64,000 bases of DNA from Oscillospiraceae bacterium (GTDB lineage Bacteria; Bacillota; Clostridia; Oscillospirales; Acutalibacteraceae): assembly GCA_015066625.1 (NCBI GenBank), contig SVOC01000003.1, positions 100,045-164,044 on the forward strand, read 5' to 3'. How positions within the stretch are numbered: position 1 is the first letter of the stretch; every line of letters begins with the position of its first letter. Below are positions 8,362 to 17,114 of this stretch, in pieces. The position numbers were made by a program, and so were the translations under genes. The notes under the pieces were generated by a model. The model made no database searches. It saw only the letters and a list, made by a program, of their open reading frames with translations, and was not told where the DNA came from.

Positions 8362-9633
8362 TTACTTGTTTTTTATCTTGTTGACTATAACACCCAATCT
8401 TGTGTTGTTGAAATTTTCTTTACGCTGTTCTTCTTTTGTAAGCACCTTTTTGGGCGGAACAGGCTTCACAATATCCGCAAAGTTGCCTGCATCAAGGGTT
8501 ACGGGCTGGCTCATGCATATACCGCCGTCGCCTTTGAGCTGACATCTTACATAGCAGCTTATTTTATCTGCACAAGCCGCAAGGTCAAGCACCGAAATAA
8601 TTTCGCCGTCATTTTCGGCGGTATCTGTGTGAATGATTTTGCCGTCGGCAATCCATTCAACCGCCTTGCAGTTTATACCCTTGACGGTGATTTTCTGCGC
8701 GGCTTCATCGGCTTCAAAAGCCATAAAGCGGGGATAATCGCCCTTGCCTTCAAAATCTTCGCCAAGCTCATTTTTTGCATAGCGTGCAACGGCGAAGAAA
8801 TTGCCCTTTTCCATTGCATTGCGAAGGTTTTCAACGCTGTAATCGGGCAGAATGAAATCCATAAATGCGGTGTCGATTTCCGTCACTCTGTGAGCGTCGC
8901 TGTTGCCGAAGCCCCATACGGTGCGCTCTCCCTCGGGTATAAGGGTCATCAGAAGCTCATCCCAGAGAATTCTGTCGCTGCGGTTGGGTCTGTCATACAT
9001 ATTCAGAACTTCCATACCCACGCAGGATTTGTAGCGTCTGAATAAATCCGCAAAGTATGCCACATTTTCGGGCACTCTTGCACATTCGGGGTCTTTATAT
9101 GCTCCCAGCCAGTCGGTGGGGTGGTTTATGTGAGATATTCCGCCGCTTTTTTCGATGGTGGCAATGGGGATTTCAAAATCGTTTTCCTTGCCGTATTTAC
9201 CCTCAAGCACATCGTTTGTGAAATAGCCGTTGACATGGTTTTTCATCAGGGTAAACATATTTGCTTCAATGGTGTCGGTTACGCACATAAGACCCCTGCT
9301 TTTTGTTCGTGCATTCTTTTCGGTTTTGTATGTACCGTCAAGAATTGCCTTGAATTCGGGGGTTGTAAGGTATCTGCGTTTGCCGTGCCAGAGATACTGA
9401 AAGAAGAAAAGGGGAATGATTGAAGGCTCTTTGTCCCACGCCTTGCCCAGAATTCCGTGCTCCGCAAAGGCAAGAATATCAAAATCCTTGTCGTAGAATT
9501 CAAATATCATATCCGCCATTGTGTTGTTGGCATCGCTGTATGTTGAATGGGTGTGCAGATTGGTTTTGTAGTGATTTTCCGCATGGGGAATAAGCGATGC
9601 TACGCTTTCATAAGGACTTTTGATTTTAAACAT
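8362..9633 (-). CDS. PHP-domain metal-dependent phosphoesterase-like protein
   Basis: 423-aa protein with a Polymerase-and-Histidinol-Phosphatase fold. Metal-binding motifs visible: NLHTHSTYSD (about residue 26), FAEHG (about 57), GGISHINHPTDW (about 165) and GNSDAHR (about 245). About 120 residues at the C-terminus form a beta-rich extension of unknown role. It is the last gene of a three-gene minus-strand operon after two calcineurin-like phosphoesterases, suggesting a phosphoester-hydrolysing or envelope role; the substrate is unknown. Too long and divergent to be called histidinol phosphatase. Confidence 0.82.
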   Translation of the reverse strand: MFKIKSPYESVASLIPHAENHYKTNLHTHSTYSDANNTMADMIFEFYDKDFDILAFAEHGILGKAWDKEPSIIPLFFFQYLWHGKRRYLTTPEFKAILDGTYKTEKNARTKSRGLMCVTDTIEANMFTLMKNHVNGYFTNDVLEGKYGKENDFEIPIATIEKSGGISHINHPTDWLGAYKDPECARVPENVAYFADLFRRYKSCVGMEVLNMYDRPNRSDRILWDELLMTLIPEGERTVWGFGNSDAHRVTEIDTAFMDFILPDYSVENLRNAMEKGNFFAVARYAKNELGEDFEGKGDYPRFMAFEADEAAQKITVKGINCKAVEWIADGKIIHTDTAENDGEIISVLDLAACADKISCYVRCQLKGDGGICMSQPVTLDAGNFADIVKPVPPKKVLTKEEQRKENFNNTRLGVIVNKIKNK

Positions 9634-9651
9634 ATATTATTTTCCCTTCCC

Positions 9652-10752
9652 TTAAAAAATATCAATAAGAGGTATGCTGTGAGGTTCAAGAGATGCTTTA
9701 TCAACAAAATTGTGCTCAATAACAGCGTTCCCTGCTTTGTTGACGGTTACTGCTGATGAACCTGACATATCTTCGTCATAATAAGCTCCGTAGCCTGTTT
9801 TCAGTGCATAAGAAAGCCTTATTCCCTGATATTCAACGGAGAAATTATTTACATGGTCATGACCTGCTATAATGTTTTTGGTGCTGCCCAATTCTTTGCA
9901 CACATCAAAAAATCCGTTGTTCTGCACCGAGCAGCTCACACCTTCTCTTTTTTCGCCAAAGGAATCGGACGCATATCCGGGATTGAAGCTGCCTGTATCT
10001 TCGCTGTAAGCCGCACTCCATGCAGCTTCATATTCGGGCAGAGGAATATGAATGAACACAGTGCTTTCGACGGGTTTGCCTGCAATTTTTTCAATACCCT
10101 TGACAGCCCATTTGTACCATTCAATCTGGTTATCCCAAAGTCCGTCATATCCGCTTATCTGAGCTCCGTCGGAATCTGTGAAGCTCACATTATTGTGGGT
10201 ATCCATCATAAAGAGAGTGTGAACTATTCTGCCGTTTTCGGTGATGTTGATAATATAGTTGCCGTAGCCCATATTTTCAGGGCCGAATTCAAAAAGGCAA
10301 TGCTCAGCCTTGAAAAGATGATATGCCGCCCAGAATTCGTTTGCGCAGCCCTGACCGTCATGATTTCCCATCACGGGTGCCCACGGAATTTCATAAGCTT
10401 CCATCATTTTAACCAATCTGAGGTATGCGGCGGTGCCCCAGGCGTTGTCGCCCGTAAGCGTTATAAGGTCAGGCTTTTTCTCCGCTATCAGCTTTTCAAC
10501 CATAACCTCGGTATATTCACCTGCCGTGCCGTAAACAACATTATCCTTGAGCTGAACATCGGCAAGGTTGAGAATAACAAAATCCTTTTCCGGATCTTTT
10601 TCGATTGTGATGTAATCATCCGCATCAAACTCATCGGTTACCGACCATTCTGTAAAAAAGGAGTCCTCACCCCTGATAAGCTGCGCTCCGATAGGCATTA
10701 TAATCTGAATGACCGAAAGTAAGTAAGCCAGTATTTGTTTAATTTCTGCCAT
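9652..10752 (-). CDS. Calcineurin-like metallophosphoesterase
   Basis: 366-aa metallophosphoesterase. The N-terminus is hydrophobic (AYLLSVIQIIMPIGAQL), consistent with a signal anchor or uncleaved signal peptide. Dimetal-site motifs: NLADVQ (about residue 61, with a Q instead of the more usual H), TLTGDNAW (about 98), VMGNHDGQ (about 127), FIHIPLPEYE (about 240) and AGHDHVNNF (about 296). Members of this family hydrolyse phosphomonoesters, diesters or undecaprenyl-linked substrates; which one is not shown. Middle gene of the operon, 13 bases after its upstream neighbour. Confidence 0.83.
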   Translation of the reverse strand: MAEIKQILAYLLSVIQIIMPIGAQLIRGEDSFFTEWSVTDEFDADDYITIEKDPEKDFVILNLADVQLKDNVVYGTAGEYTEVMVEKLIAEKKPDLITLTGDNAWGTAAYLRLVKMMEAYEIPWAPVMGNHDGQGCANEFWAAYHLFKAEHCLFEFGPENMGYGNYIINITENGRIVHTLFMMDTHNNVSFTDSDGAQISGYDGLWDNQIEWYKWAVKGIEKIAGKPVESTVFIHIPLPEYEAAWSAAYSEDTGSFNPGYASDSFGEKREGVSCSVQNNGFFDVCKELGSTKNIIAGHDHVNNFSVEYQGIRLSYALKTGYGAYYDEDMSGSSAVTVNKAGNAVIEHNFVDKASLEPHSIPLIDIF

Positions 10753-10765
10753 AAAAAATCCTCCG

Positions 10766-12079
10766 TTATTTTCCGAGATTTATTTCTGTATTGTTATCGG
10801 AATAACCCTTGTTGTTGCCTATGGTGTTGAGCAGCATTTCGGTAAGATTGACTTCGGCACCGTTTTTTGAAAGCTTGGGCTCTGCTTTTTTTATTATAAA
10901 ACGGAATCTTCCGAAAGCCTTTGAAAATGCACCGTGCACCGGGTTGCCTTCAACATAGGGCATATCGCCCTTGAATATTGAAATTCCGATTTCGCCTGCA
11001 AGGTCAATGAATTTCACATTTTTTATTGATTTGTCAACCCTTACAAAAAGAAGTCTGCCCAGAGTTCCGACGGTGATTTTATTAAGAATTTTTCTTGCAA
11101 ATTTCTTTATTCCGCCGCCGTTCAATGCGCCGTTAATGCGGTTTTTTATTGAATAATCAAACTGTTTGTCAAAGTATTCCTGCAGGGTAAGACCCTTGGT
11201 ATCCGCACCGAATGGGGGAGTGTCGAAACTCTGAACCTTCATCACGGAATCGGTGACGGTGATTTTTCTGTATTTTGCAGGGCTTCCCACAAGGCAGGAT
11301 GTGCATATGTCATAAATTTTGTTGCCCTTTTCCGAAACGAATTCGTTGATGCTCTGAATGTGCATATGACCCGTGAGAATAAATTCAACCCCGTTATCCG
11401 CAAGGAATGAAGCTGCTTTGCGCCAGTCACGGAGCTTTGCATCGCCTACAAGATCAAATACGGGCACGGAGGGAATGACGGGGTAATGGCAGATTGCAAA
11501 TACAGAGCAGCCCTCAGCCTTTGCTTCGTCAAGCTGAATTTTCATCCAGCCGTAAAGCCCATCATCAATGCTGCCCTTCTGTTTGCCGGGGCTGTCGCAA
11601 TTGATTGCAAGCATTCTGATGCCTTTTTCAACCTCCGCAACATAAGAAAGCGTGCGGCTGTCAACGGCAAGTGCATCGGCATAACCGAAATCACGGTATA
11701 AATCGGGGATGATTTCAAAGGGCGTGCCCTCAACTTCAACGCACTCGTCACCCACAAAGGCCCTTGATTTTTCGCCGAAATCGTGGCCTGCGGTAATAAC
11801 ATAAATCCGCTTGCCCGCCTCCTTCAGCTTGTAAAGCTCCTTTATGAAGCTCTTATGGCTTTCAATTTCGCCGTTTTTGGTAAGGTCGCCGGGGATAATC
11901 ACAAGCTCCGTTGATTTATCCTCTGCAAGCTTTTCAAAGGTTGCACTTACTATATCGCTGCTTTCGGCCATAAAGTATTGCTCACGCTTCATATATTCGT
12001 CGTAAGCCTTTCCGCTTGCACCCAGCGAAGGCTCAAAATAATGGGTATCCGTAAGAAGGTAAAAGTTAATGTTTTTCAT
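10766..12079 (-). CDS. Calcineurin-like metallophosphoesterase
   Basis: 437-aa metallophosphoesterase, first gene of the minus-strand phosphoesterase operon. Motifs: LLTDTHYF (about residue 8), IIPGDLTKNGE (about 63), TAGHDF (about 99, with D where N is common), ICHYPVIP (about 200) and LTGHMHIQS (about 238). Roughly 120 C-terminal residues form an extra region. The second ATG at 12079 is favoured over 12085: AAGGAAA sits about 7 bases before 12079 but almost touches 12085. Driven by the promoter at 12109-12137. Substrate unknown. Confidence 0.83.
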   Translation of the reverse strand: MKNINFYLLTDTHYFEPSLGASGKAYDEYMKREQYFMAESSDIVSATFEKLAEDKSTELVIIPGDLTKNGEIESHKSFIKELYKLKEAGKRIYVITAGHDFGEKSRAFVGDECVEVEGTPFEIIPDLYRDFGYADALAVDSRTLSYVAEVEKGIRMLAINCDSPGKQKGSIDDGLYGWMKIQLDEAKAEGCSVFAICHYPVIPSVPVFDLVGDAKLRDWRKAASFLADNGVEFILTGHMHIQSINEFVSEKGNKIYDICTSCLVGSPAKYRKITVTDSVMKVQSFDTPPFGADTKGLTLQEYFDKQFDYSIKNRINGALNGGGIKKFARKILNKITVGTLGRLLFVRVDKSIKNVKFIDLAGEIGISIFKGDMPYVEGNPVHGAFSKAFGRFRFIIKKAEPKLSKNGAEVNLTEMLLNTIGNNKGYSDNNTEINLGK

Positions 12080-12108
12080 TTTCATTTTCCTTAAAATTAT
12101 TTCAATAA

Positions 12109-12137
12109 ATTATAACACTATCTGTATAAAAATACAA
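12109..12137 (-). promoter_or_regulatory. Promoter of the metallophosphoesterase-PHP operon
   Basis: Minus strand TTGTAT (12132-12137), 17-base spacer, TATAAT (12109-12114), in a very AT-rich divergent region. Confidence 0.75.
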
Positions 12138-12174
12138 TAAAATATATAAAAAATAAATATAAATATTGCTTTTT

Positions 12175-12204
12175 TTGTGAGATTATGATAACATTACTTA
12201 TTAT
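12175..12204 (+). promoter_or_regulatory. Possible promoter of the M28 peptidase/GH38 genes
   Basis: TTGTGA (12175-12180), 18-base spacer, TATTAT (12199-12204). Weaker match than other promoters in the window. Confidence 0.45.
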
Positions 12205-12228
12205 ATTTGTAGCATCGGAGGAATCTGA

Positions 12229-13482
12229 ATGAAAACCGCACTTGAATACAGCAGCAAATTTGACATCAAAAAGCTTTCACGCTATGCAATGAAGGGGATT
12301 ACCCGAATCTGCAACGAAATCGGTCCCCGTAAGCCCGGCTCACCCGAGGAGCTGAAGGCTCAGGAGCTTATGGCGAAAGAGCTTGCAAAATCCTGCGACG
12401 AAGTGAATATTGAAGAATTCAAGGTTCACCGTCAGGCATTTATGGGCTTTATTCCTTTTACCGTAGCCTGTGCAGTGGCAAGCGTATTTACATATGCATT
12501 CGCAAGCCCGATTATTTCGCTTATCCTTGTAATTCTCGGATTCATTCCTCTGCTGCTTGAATTTGTTATGTATAAGCAGTTTATCGACCCTCTGTTTATT
12601 GCTCACCCCAGCCACAATGTTATTGCAAAAAGAGCACCAAAGGGCGAAATAAAGAAGCGTTTTATAATCGTAGGCCACGCAGACAGCCAGTTTGAATGGA
12701 CTCTTAACTATCTTCTCGGCGGCGTAGGTATGAAGCTTGTGCTTATCCCTGCGGTTGTAGGTCTTGTAGCAGACCTTATCATTGCGATTATCGGCATTAT
12801 TTTTGCAGGCAAGGTTGGCGCACTTGAAGCGGTTGAGCCCCGCTGGCTTATGATTCTGGGCTTTGTTGTGGGCTGTGTATTTATTCCCTTCCAGCTCGGC
12901 TTCCTTTTCTTCCAGAGCTATACAAAGAGCGTGCCCGGTGCAAACGATAACCTGACGGGCTGTTATGTAGGTATGGCTGTTGCAAAGGCTATGGCTGAAA
13001 CAGATACAAGATTTGAAAATACAGAGCTTGTTGTTATCTGCTCAGGCTCTGAAGAAGCAGGTCTCAGAGGTGCAAAGGCATATGCAAAGGCACACGAGGA
13101 TGAGCTTAAAGCTGTTGAAACCTGCGTTATCGGCTGCGATACCTTCCGTGACCTTGAAACAATGGCGGTTTATGACCGTGACCTGAGCGGCACAATCAAG
13201 CATCACTGGGGTGCAAAGCACCTTGTTCAGAATGCAGGCAAGAATTGCGGCTACGACCTTAAATTCGAATCAATTTATATCGGTGCCTGCGATGCAGCCG
13301 CGTTCACTCAGAGAGGTATTCCCGCAACGGGCTTTGCCGCAATGGACCCCACACCTCCCCGTTATTATCACACAAGACTTGACGATGTTGATATGCTCCG
13401 TGAGGATGCAATTGCTGCAGGTATTGAAGTTATGATTGAAGCGGCTTGTATGTACGATAAGGAAGGTCTTCCCACAGAATAA
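12229..13482 (+). CDS. Membrane-anchored M28-family zinc peptidase
   Basis: 417-aa peptidase-like protein. Zinc-ligand motifs of family M28 are present: HADS (about residue 150), GANDN (about 237), SGSEEAG (about 271), and the final histidine in YHTRLDD (about 381). Between the N-terminal region and the catalytic half are hydrophobic stretches at about 70-90, 92-112, 165-192 and 208-230, giving about four membrane helices, unusual for a simple aminopeptidase. GGAGGAAT ribosome site. The alpha-mannosidase gene follows after 26 bases, so a joint role in glycoprotein breakdown is possible (inference). Confidence 0.85.
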   Translation: MKTALEYSSKFDIKKLSRYAMKGITRICNEIGPRKPGSPEELKAQELMAKELAKSCDEVNIEEFKVHRQAFMGFIPFTVACAVASVFTYAFASPIISLILVILGFIPLLLEFVMYKQFIDPLFIAHPSHNVIAKRAPKGEIKKRFIIVGHADSQFEWTLNYLLGGVGMKLVLIPAVVGLVADLIIAIIGIIFAGKVGALEAVEPRWLMILGFVVGCVFIPFQLGFLFFQSYTKSVPGANDNLTGCYVGMAVAKAMAETDTRFENTELVVICSGSEEAGLRGAKAYAKAHEDELKAVETCVIGCDTFRDLETMAVYDRDLSGTIKHHWGAKHLVQNAGKNCGYDLKFESIYIGACDAAAFTQRGIPATGFAAMDPTPPRYYHTRLDDVDMLREDAIAAGIEVMIEAACMYDKEGLPTE

Positions 13483-13508
13483 AATTTCAATTTGAAAGAG
13501 GTGTTGTT

Positions 13509-16500
13509 ATGCACACAATAAAACCCGGCGTGCTCAAAGATATGCACAAACAGCTCCGCAAGTATTCAATCCTTGCAAAACAGGATATTTCTGTATGGGA
13601 ATATACAAGAGGTATGTTTCTTGGTGACAGCTATGAGATGGAGGATTTCAATGGCGAAATCAGAAGCGGCGAAAGATGGTATGCCGCATACGATTCGGCA
13701 CATTTCTTCAAGGCAAGCGTAACCGTGCCCGAAATAATGGACGGCAAAGAAATCCGTGCAAAGCTTCAGGTGGGCGGCGAGTCACTGGTAAAGCTTAACG
13801 GCAAATATATTTCAGGTGCAACAACAAGGGATACCATCCCCGACAGAACCGAAGTTACTCTCGGCGTACATAAGGCAGGGGAGATTCTGACTTTTGAAAT
13901 TGAAGCAACCTGCGACTCAATGTCTTTTTGCGATGCGGCTATGGACGGCGCAAAATATCAGGAATGTCAGCTGGGCGATACATATATTTTTGTTGCCGAT
14001 GAAGATTGCGAAGGCTATTTTGTTGATATTATGGTAGGCTTTGAGGCCCTTGAATTCATCAAGGATGAGCACATCAAGGCAAAGGTTTATGCCGCCATTG
14101 ACGACAGCCTTCACATTGTTGATTATGATTTTGACGAGCCTCAGGTAAGAAAATCAATTGCCGAGGCAAGAAAATATTATCTTTCAAAAATTGCCGCCAT
14201 CGATTGGTCGGCACAGAGCAAGATTATTCTTACGGGTCACAGCCATATTGACGTTGCGTGGCTGTGGAGAATTCAGGAGAGCATCCGCAAGAGCGCAAGA
14301 ACATTTATGAATGTTACATCGCTTATGGATGTTTACCCCGATATGACCTTCGGTCAGAGTCAGGCTGTGCTTTATCAGATGATGAAGGACCATTACCCCG
14401 AAATCTATGAAAAGATTAAGGAGAAGGTTGCAAATAATCAGTGGGATATCTGCGGCAATGTATGGGTTGAAGCGGATACAAACCTTGCTTCGGGCGAGGC
14501 ACTTATCCGTCAGGTGCTTTACGGCACGGAATTCTTCAAAAAAGAATTCGGTAAGGTATCAAAAACCTACTGGCTGCCCGACTGCTTCGGCTTTACCTGG
14601 GCGCTTCCTCAGATTATCAAGGGCTGCGGAATGGAGAATTTCATTACCTCAAAGCTCAGCTATAACGATACAAACAAGTTCCCCTACAGTATGTTTATGT
14701 GGCAGGGTAACAACGGCGACAGAGTCAATGCTCACCTTCTCAGACCTGCCTACAACTGCACCTATAACATCTGGGAGCTTATGACCTTCGATAACGAGTG
14801 CAACAACAAGAGCGAGCTTAACGTTTCAATGGGTATGTACGGCTACGGTGACGGCGGCGGCGGCCCCACAAGAGAAATGATGGAAAGAGGCAAACGCCTT
14901 CGCAACTTCCCCGGTCTGCCCAAAACCGAAATCGGCCACGTTGACGAATTCTTTGAGCATTATCACGGCATCGAGGATGAGCTTCCCGTATGGAACGGCG
15001 AAATGTTCTATGAAAACCACAGAGGTACATTCACAAGCCAGGCATTTGTAAAGAAGAATAACAGAAAGGGCGAGTATCTTTTCACAAGAGGCGAAATGCT
15101 CAGCGTATTTGCCGAAAAGCTTCTGGGCAAGGAATATCCCAAGGAAGAAATCGAAAAGGGCTGGAGAATTCTTATGACCAACCAGTTCCACGATATTCTT
15201 CCCGGCTCATCAATCCACGAGGTATTTGAGGATTGCCGCAGGGATTACGCCGTAATGAATAAAATCGGCGAGGATATCTATAACGGAGCACTGAAAGCTC
15301 TTTCGGGTGCTGTTACTGCGGATAAAAACAGTATTACCGTATGGAATCTGACCAACGCAAGAAGCTATGAGCCCGTTGAGGTTGAGGGCGTGCCCGAAGG
15401 AATGTATGTTGCAACCGCAGACGGCTTCTCGCTTCCCTGCGCATACATAAACGGCAAATTCGTGTTTATTCCCGAATATATTGAGCCTATGAGCTGCAAA
15501 ACCTATGTGCTCAAAGAGGGCGAATGCATTTACGCCCCCGTTGATGCAGGCGATAATTGGCTTGAAAATACAAACCTCCGCATTGAGATTGACGAAAGCG
15601 GCGCAATCACAAGCATTTACGATAAAATCAATAGCCGTGAAAGCCTTGACGGCAGAGGTAATATTCTCACAATCAGCCTTGATAAGTGCATTCACGAAAC
15701 CGCATGGAATCTTGAACTCAACTACTATAAGAAGATGTGGGAGCTTAAAGCCGATAGCGTTAAGCTTGTTGAAAGCAACGCAGTCAGAGCTGTTATCAGA
15801 GCAACATATAAGTTCAATAAATCCGCAATTACTCAGGATATGATTCTTTATTCAAACGGTGAAAGTGTTGTATTTGATACCACCGTTGACTGGCACGAAA
15901 GCGATAAGGTGCTGAAGGCAGGCTTTGATGTTTCTGTTATCGATACCGATGCTACCTACGATATCGCTCACGGCGCTATCAAGAGACCTACCCACTGGAA
16001 CACCAGCTTTGACCTTACCCGTTTCGAGGTTGCGGCTCACAAATGGGCTGACCTTTCGGAAGGCGGCTACGGCTGCAGTATCATCAACGATTGCAAGTAC
16101 GGCTACGATATCCACAACAGTCATATGAGAATAACCCTTATGCGTGCACCCACTTGCCCCGACAGAACGGGTGACCACGGCATAAACACCTTCAAATATG
16201 CCTTCCATCCCCATCAGGACGACTGGAGATTTGATACCGTTCAGCAGGCAATCACATTCAATGTGCCTCCCGTTGCGGTTTACAATGCAGAGGCAACCGA
16301 GGGTACTCTCGGCGGCGAAATCCGCTTTGTTACCTGGCTTGAGAATAACCTTGTCGTTGACGCAATCAAGAAGGCTCAGGACGGCAGAGGATACATCATC
16401 CGTGTTGTTGAGGAGGAGCAGAAGCGCGGCGAATGTATGATGAAGCTGAATTTCGCATTTGATAAGGTTTATGAATGCAATATGATTGAAGAAGATATTG

Positions 16501-16577
16501 CCGAAATTCCCGTTAATGATAACGGCTTCTCATTCAGCATCAAACCCTTCCAGGTAAAAACATTCAGAGTAATATAA
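13509..16577 (+). CDS. Alpha-mannosidase, glycoside hydrolase family 38
   Basis: 1022-aa retaining alpha-mannosidase of bacterial GH38 type. N-terminal beta-domain (about 1-230), GH38 catalytic domain (about 235-510) with zinc ligands H246 and D248 in GHSHIDVAWLW, the nucleophile D358 in WLPDCFGF, zinc ligand H561 in NQFHDILPGSS, and C-terminal beta-sandwich domains. No signal peptide, so it probably trims imported mannosides in the cytoplasm. Shares an operon with the M28 peptidase and complements the GH125 mannosidase at 62199. Linkage preference cannot be told by eye. Confidence 0.96.
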   Translation: MHTIKPGVLKDMHKQLRKYSILAKQDISVWEYTRGMFLGDSYEMEDFNGEIRSGERWYAAYDSAHFFKASVTVPEIMDGKEIRAKLQVGGESLVKLNGKYISGATTRDTIPDRTEVTLGVHKAGEILTFEIEATCDSMSFCDAAMDGAKYQECQLGDTYIFVADEDCEGYFVDIMVGFEALEFIKDEHIKAKVYAAIDDSLHIVDYDFDEPQVRKSIAEARKYYLSKIAAIDWSAQSKIILTGHSHIDVAWLWRIQESIRKSARTFMNVTSLMDVYPDMTFGQSQAVLYQMMKDHYPEIYEKIKEKVANNQWDICGNVWVEADTNLASGEALIRQVLYGTEFFKKEFGKVSKTYWLPDCFGFTWALPQIIKGCGMENFITSKLSYNDTNKFPYSMFMWQGNNGDRVNAHLLRPAYNCTYNIWELMTFDNECNNKSELNVSMGMYGYGDGGGGPTREMMERGKRLRNFPGLPKTEIGHVDEFFEHYHGIEDELPVWNGEMFYENHRGTFTSQAFVKKNNRKGEYLFTRGEMLSVFAEKLLGKEYPKEEIEKGWRILMTNQFHDILPGSSIHEVFEDCRRDYAVMNKIGEDIYNGALKALSGAVTADKNSITVWNLTNARSYEPVEVEGVPEGMYVATADGFSLPCAYINGKFVFIPEYIEPMSCKTYVLKEGECIYAPVDAGDNWLENTNLRIEIDESGAITSIYDKINSRESLDGRGNILTISLDKCIHETAWNLELNYYKKMWELKADSVKLVESNAVRAVIRATYKFNKSAITQDMILYSNGESVVFDTTVDWHESDKVLKAGFDVSVIDTDATYDIAHGAIKRPTHWNTSFDLTRFEVAAHKWADLSEGGYGCSIINDCKYGYDIHNSHMRITLMRAPTCPDRTGDHGINTFKYAFHPHQDDWRFDTVQQAITFNVPPVAVYNAEATEGTLGGEIRFVTWLENNLVVDAIKKAQDGRGYIIRVVEEEQKRGECMMKLNFAFDKVYECNMIEEDIAEIPVNDNGFSFSIKPFQVKTFRVI

Positions 16578-16585
16578 AACAAAAG

Positions 16586-16617
16586 CCCTCCGGAATAAAT
16601 TTCCGGAGGGAATTTTT
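16586..16617. terminator. Bidirectional terminator after GH38
   Basis: Stem CCCTCCGGAA / TTCCGGAGGG, five-base loop, T-rich tail on the plus strand and TTTTG on the minus strand. Confidence 0.93.
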
Positions 16618-17105
16618 CATCTCATCTTAACCAAATCCATTGATTCTTTGCCGCTGAGATGCTCGATATCCATAACGATTATTGATACCGCTTTGAATCT
16701 TACGTCAATCTTTGCATCAACGTCGGTCTGTGATGCCAGAGGGGCGTATTTTTTTGTTATGATGTCCATTATATGCCATTTTTCTTTGTCGTCCTCAATG
16801 ATTCTTGCCTTGCCGAAGGCAACTACACTTCTGAAATCACCTGAAAATTTTTCAGGCTGAGGCTCGTCAACCGTCACAACGCAGAATGAAACCTTGGGGT
16901 CTGACCTGATTGCATCAATCTTATGTCCGCTTTTTGCGGAATGGAAATAAATCTTTCCGTCTTTGTAAAAATAGCTCATAGGCACGGTGTAGGGATAGCC
17001 GTCATCCCCCGAAACCGCAAGAATACCCGAGCTTGATTCGCTGAGTATTTTTTCGCATTCTTCCTTTGAAAGTGCCTGCTTGAAGCGTCTCATATCTCTG
17101 AACAT
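16617..17105 (-). CDS. Pyridoxamine 5'-phosphate oxidase-like (NimA-type) flavoprotein
   Basis: 162-aa FMN-binding split-barrel protein. The N-terminus (SKEECEKILSESSSGILAVSGDDGYPYTVPMSYFY) and HSAKSGHKIDAIRSDPKVSF match the NimA-like subgroup, whose known members reduce nitroimidazoles or bind flavin or heme. True pyridoxine biosynthesis function is unlikely. AAGGTGATATT precedes the ATG. It lies 9 bases after the FAD oxidoreductase gene, so the two are an operon, suggesting a linked redox role. Confidence 0.87.
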   Translation of the reverse strand: MFRDMRRFKQALSKEECEKILSESSSGILAVSGDDGYPYTVPMSYFYKDGKIYFHSAKSGHKIDAIRSDPKVSFCVVTVDEPQPEKFSGDFRSVVAFGKARIIEDDKEKWHIMDIITKKYAPLASQTDVDAKIDVRFKAVSIIVMDIEHLSGKESMDLVKMR

Positions 17106-17114
17106 AATATCACC

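Noticed and set aside
8356..9045. 229-codon plus-strand frame
   Set aside because: Antisense shadow of the PHP-domain gene on the minus strand, whose metal motifs are well conserved.
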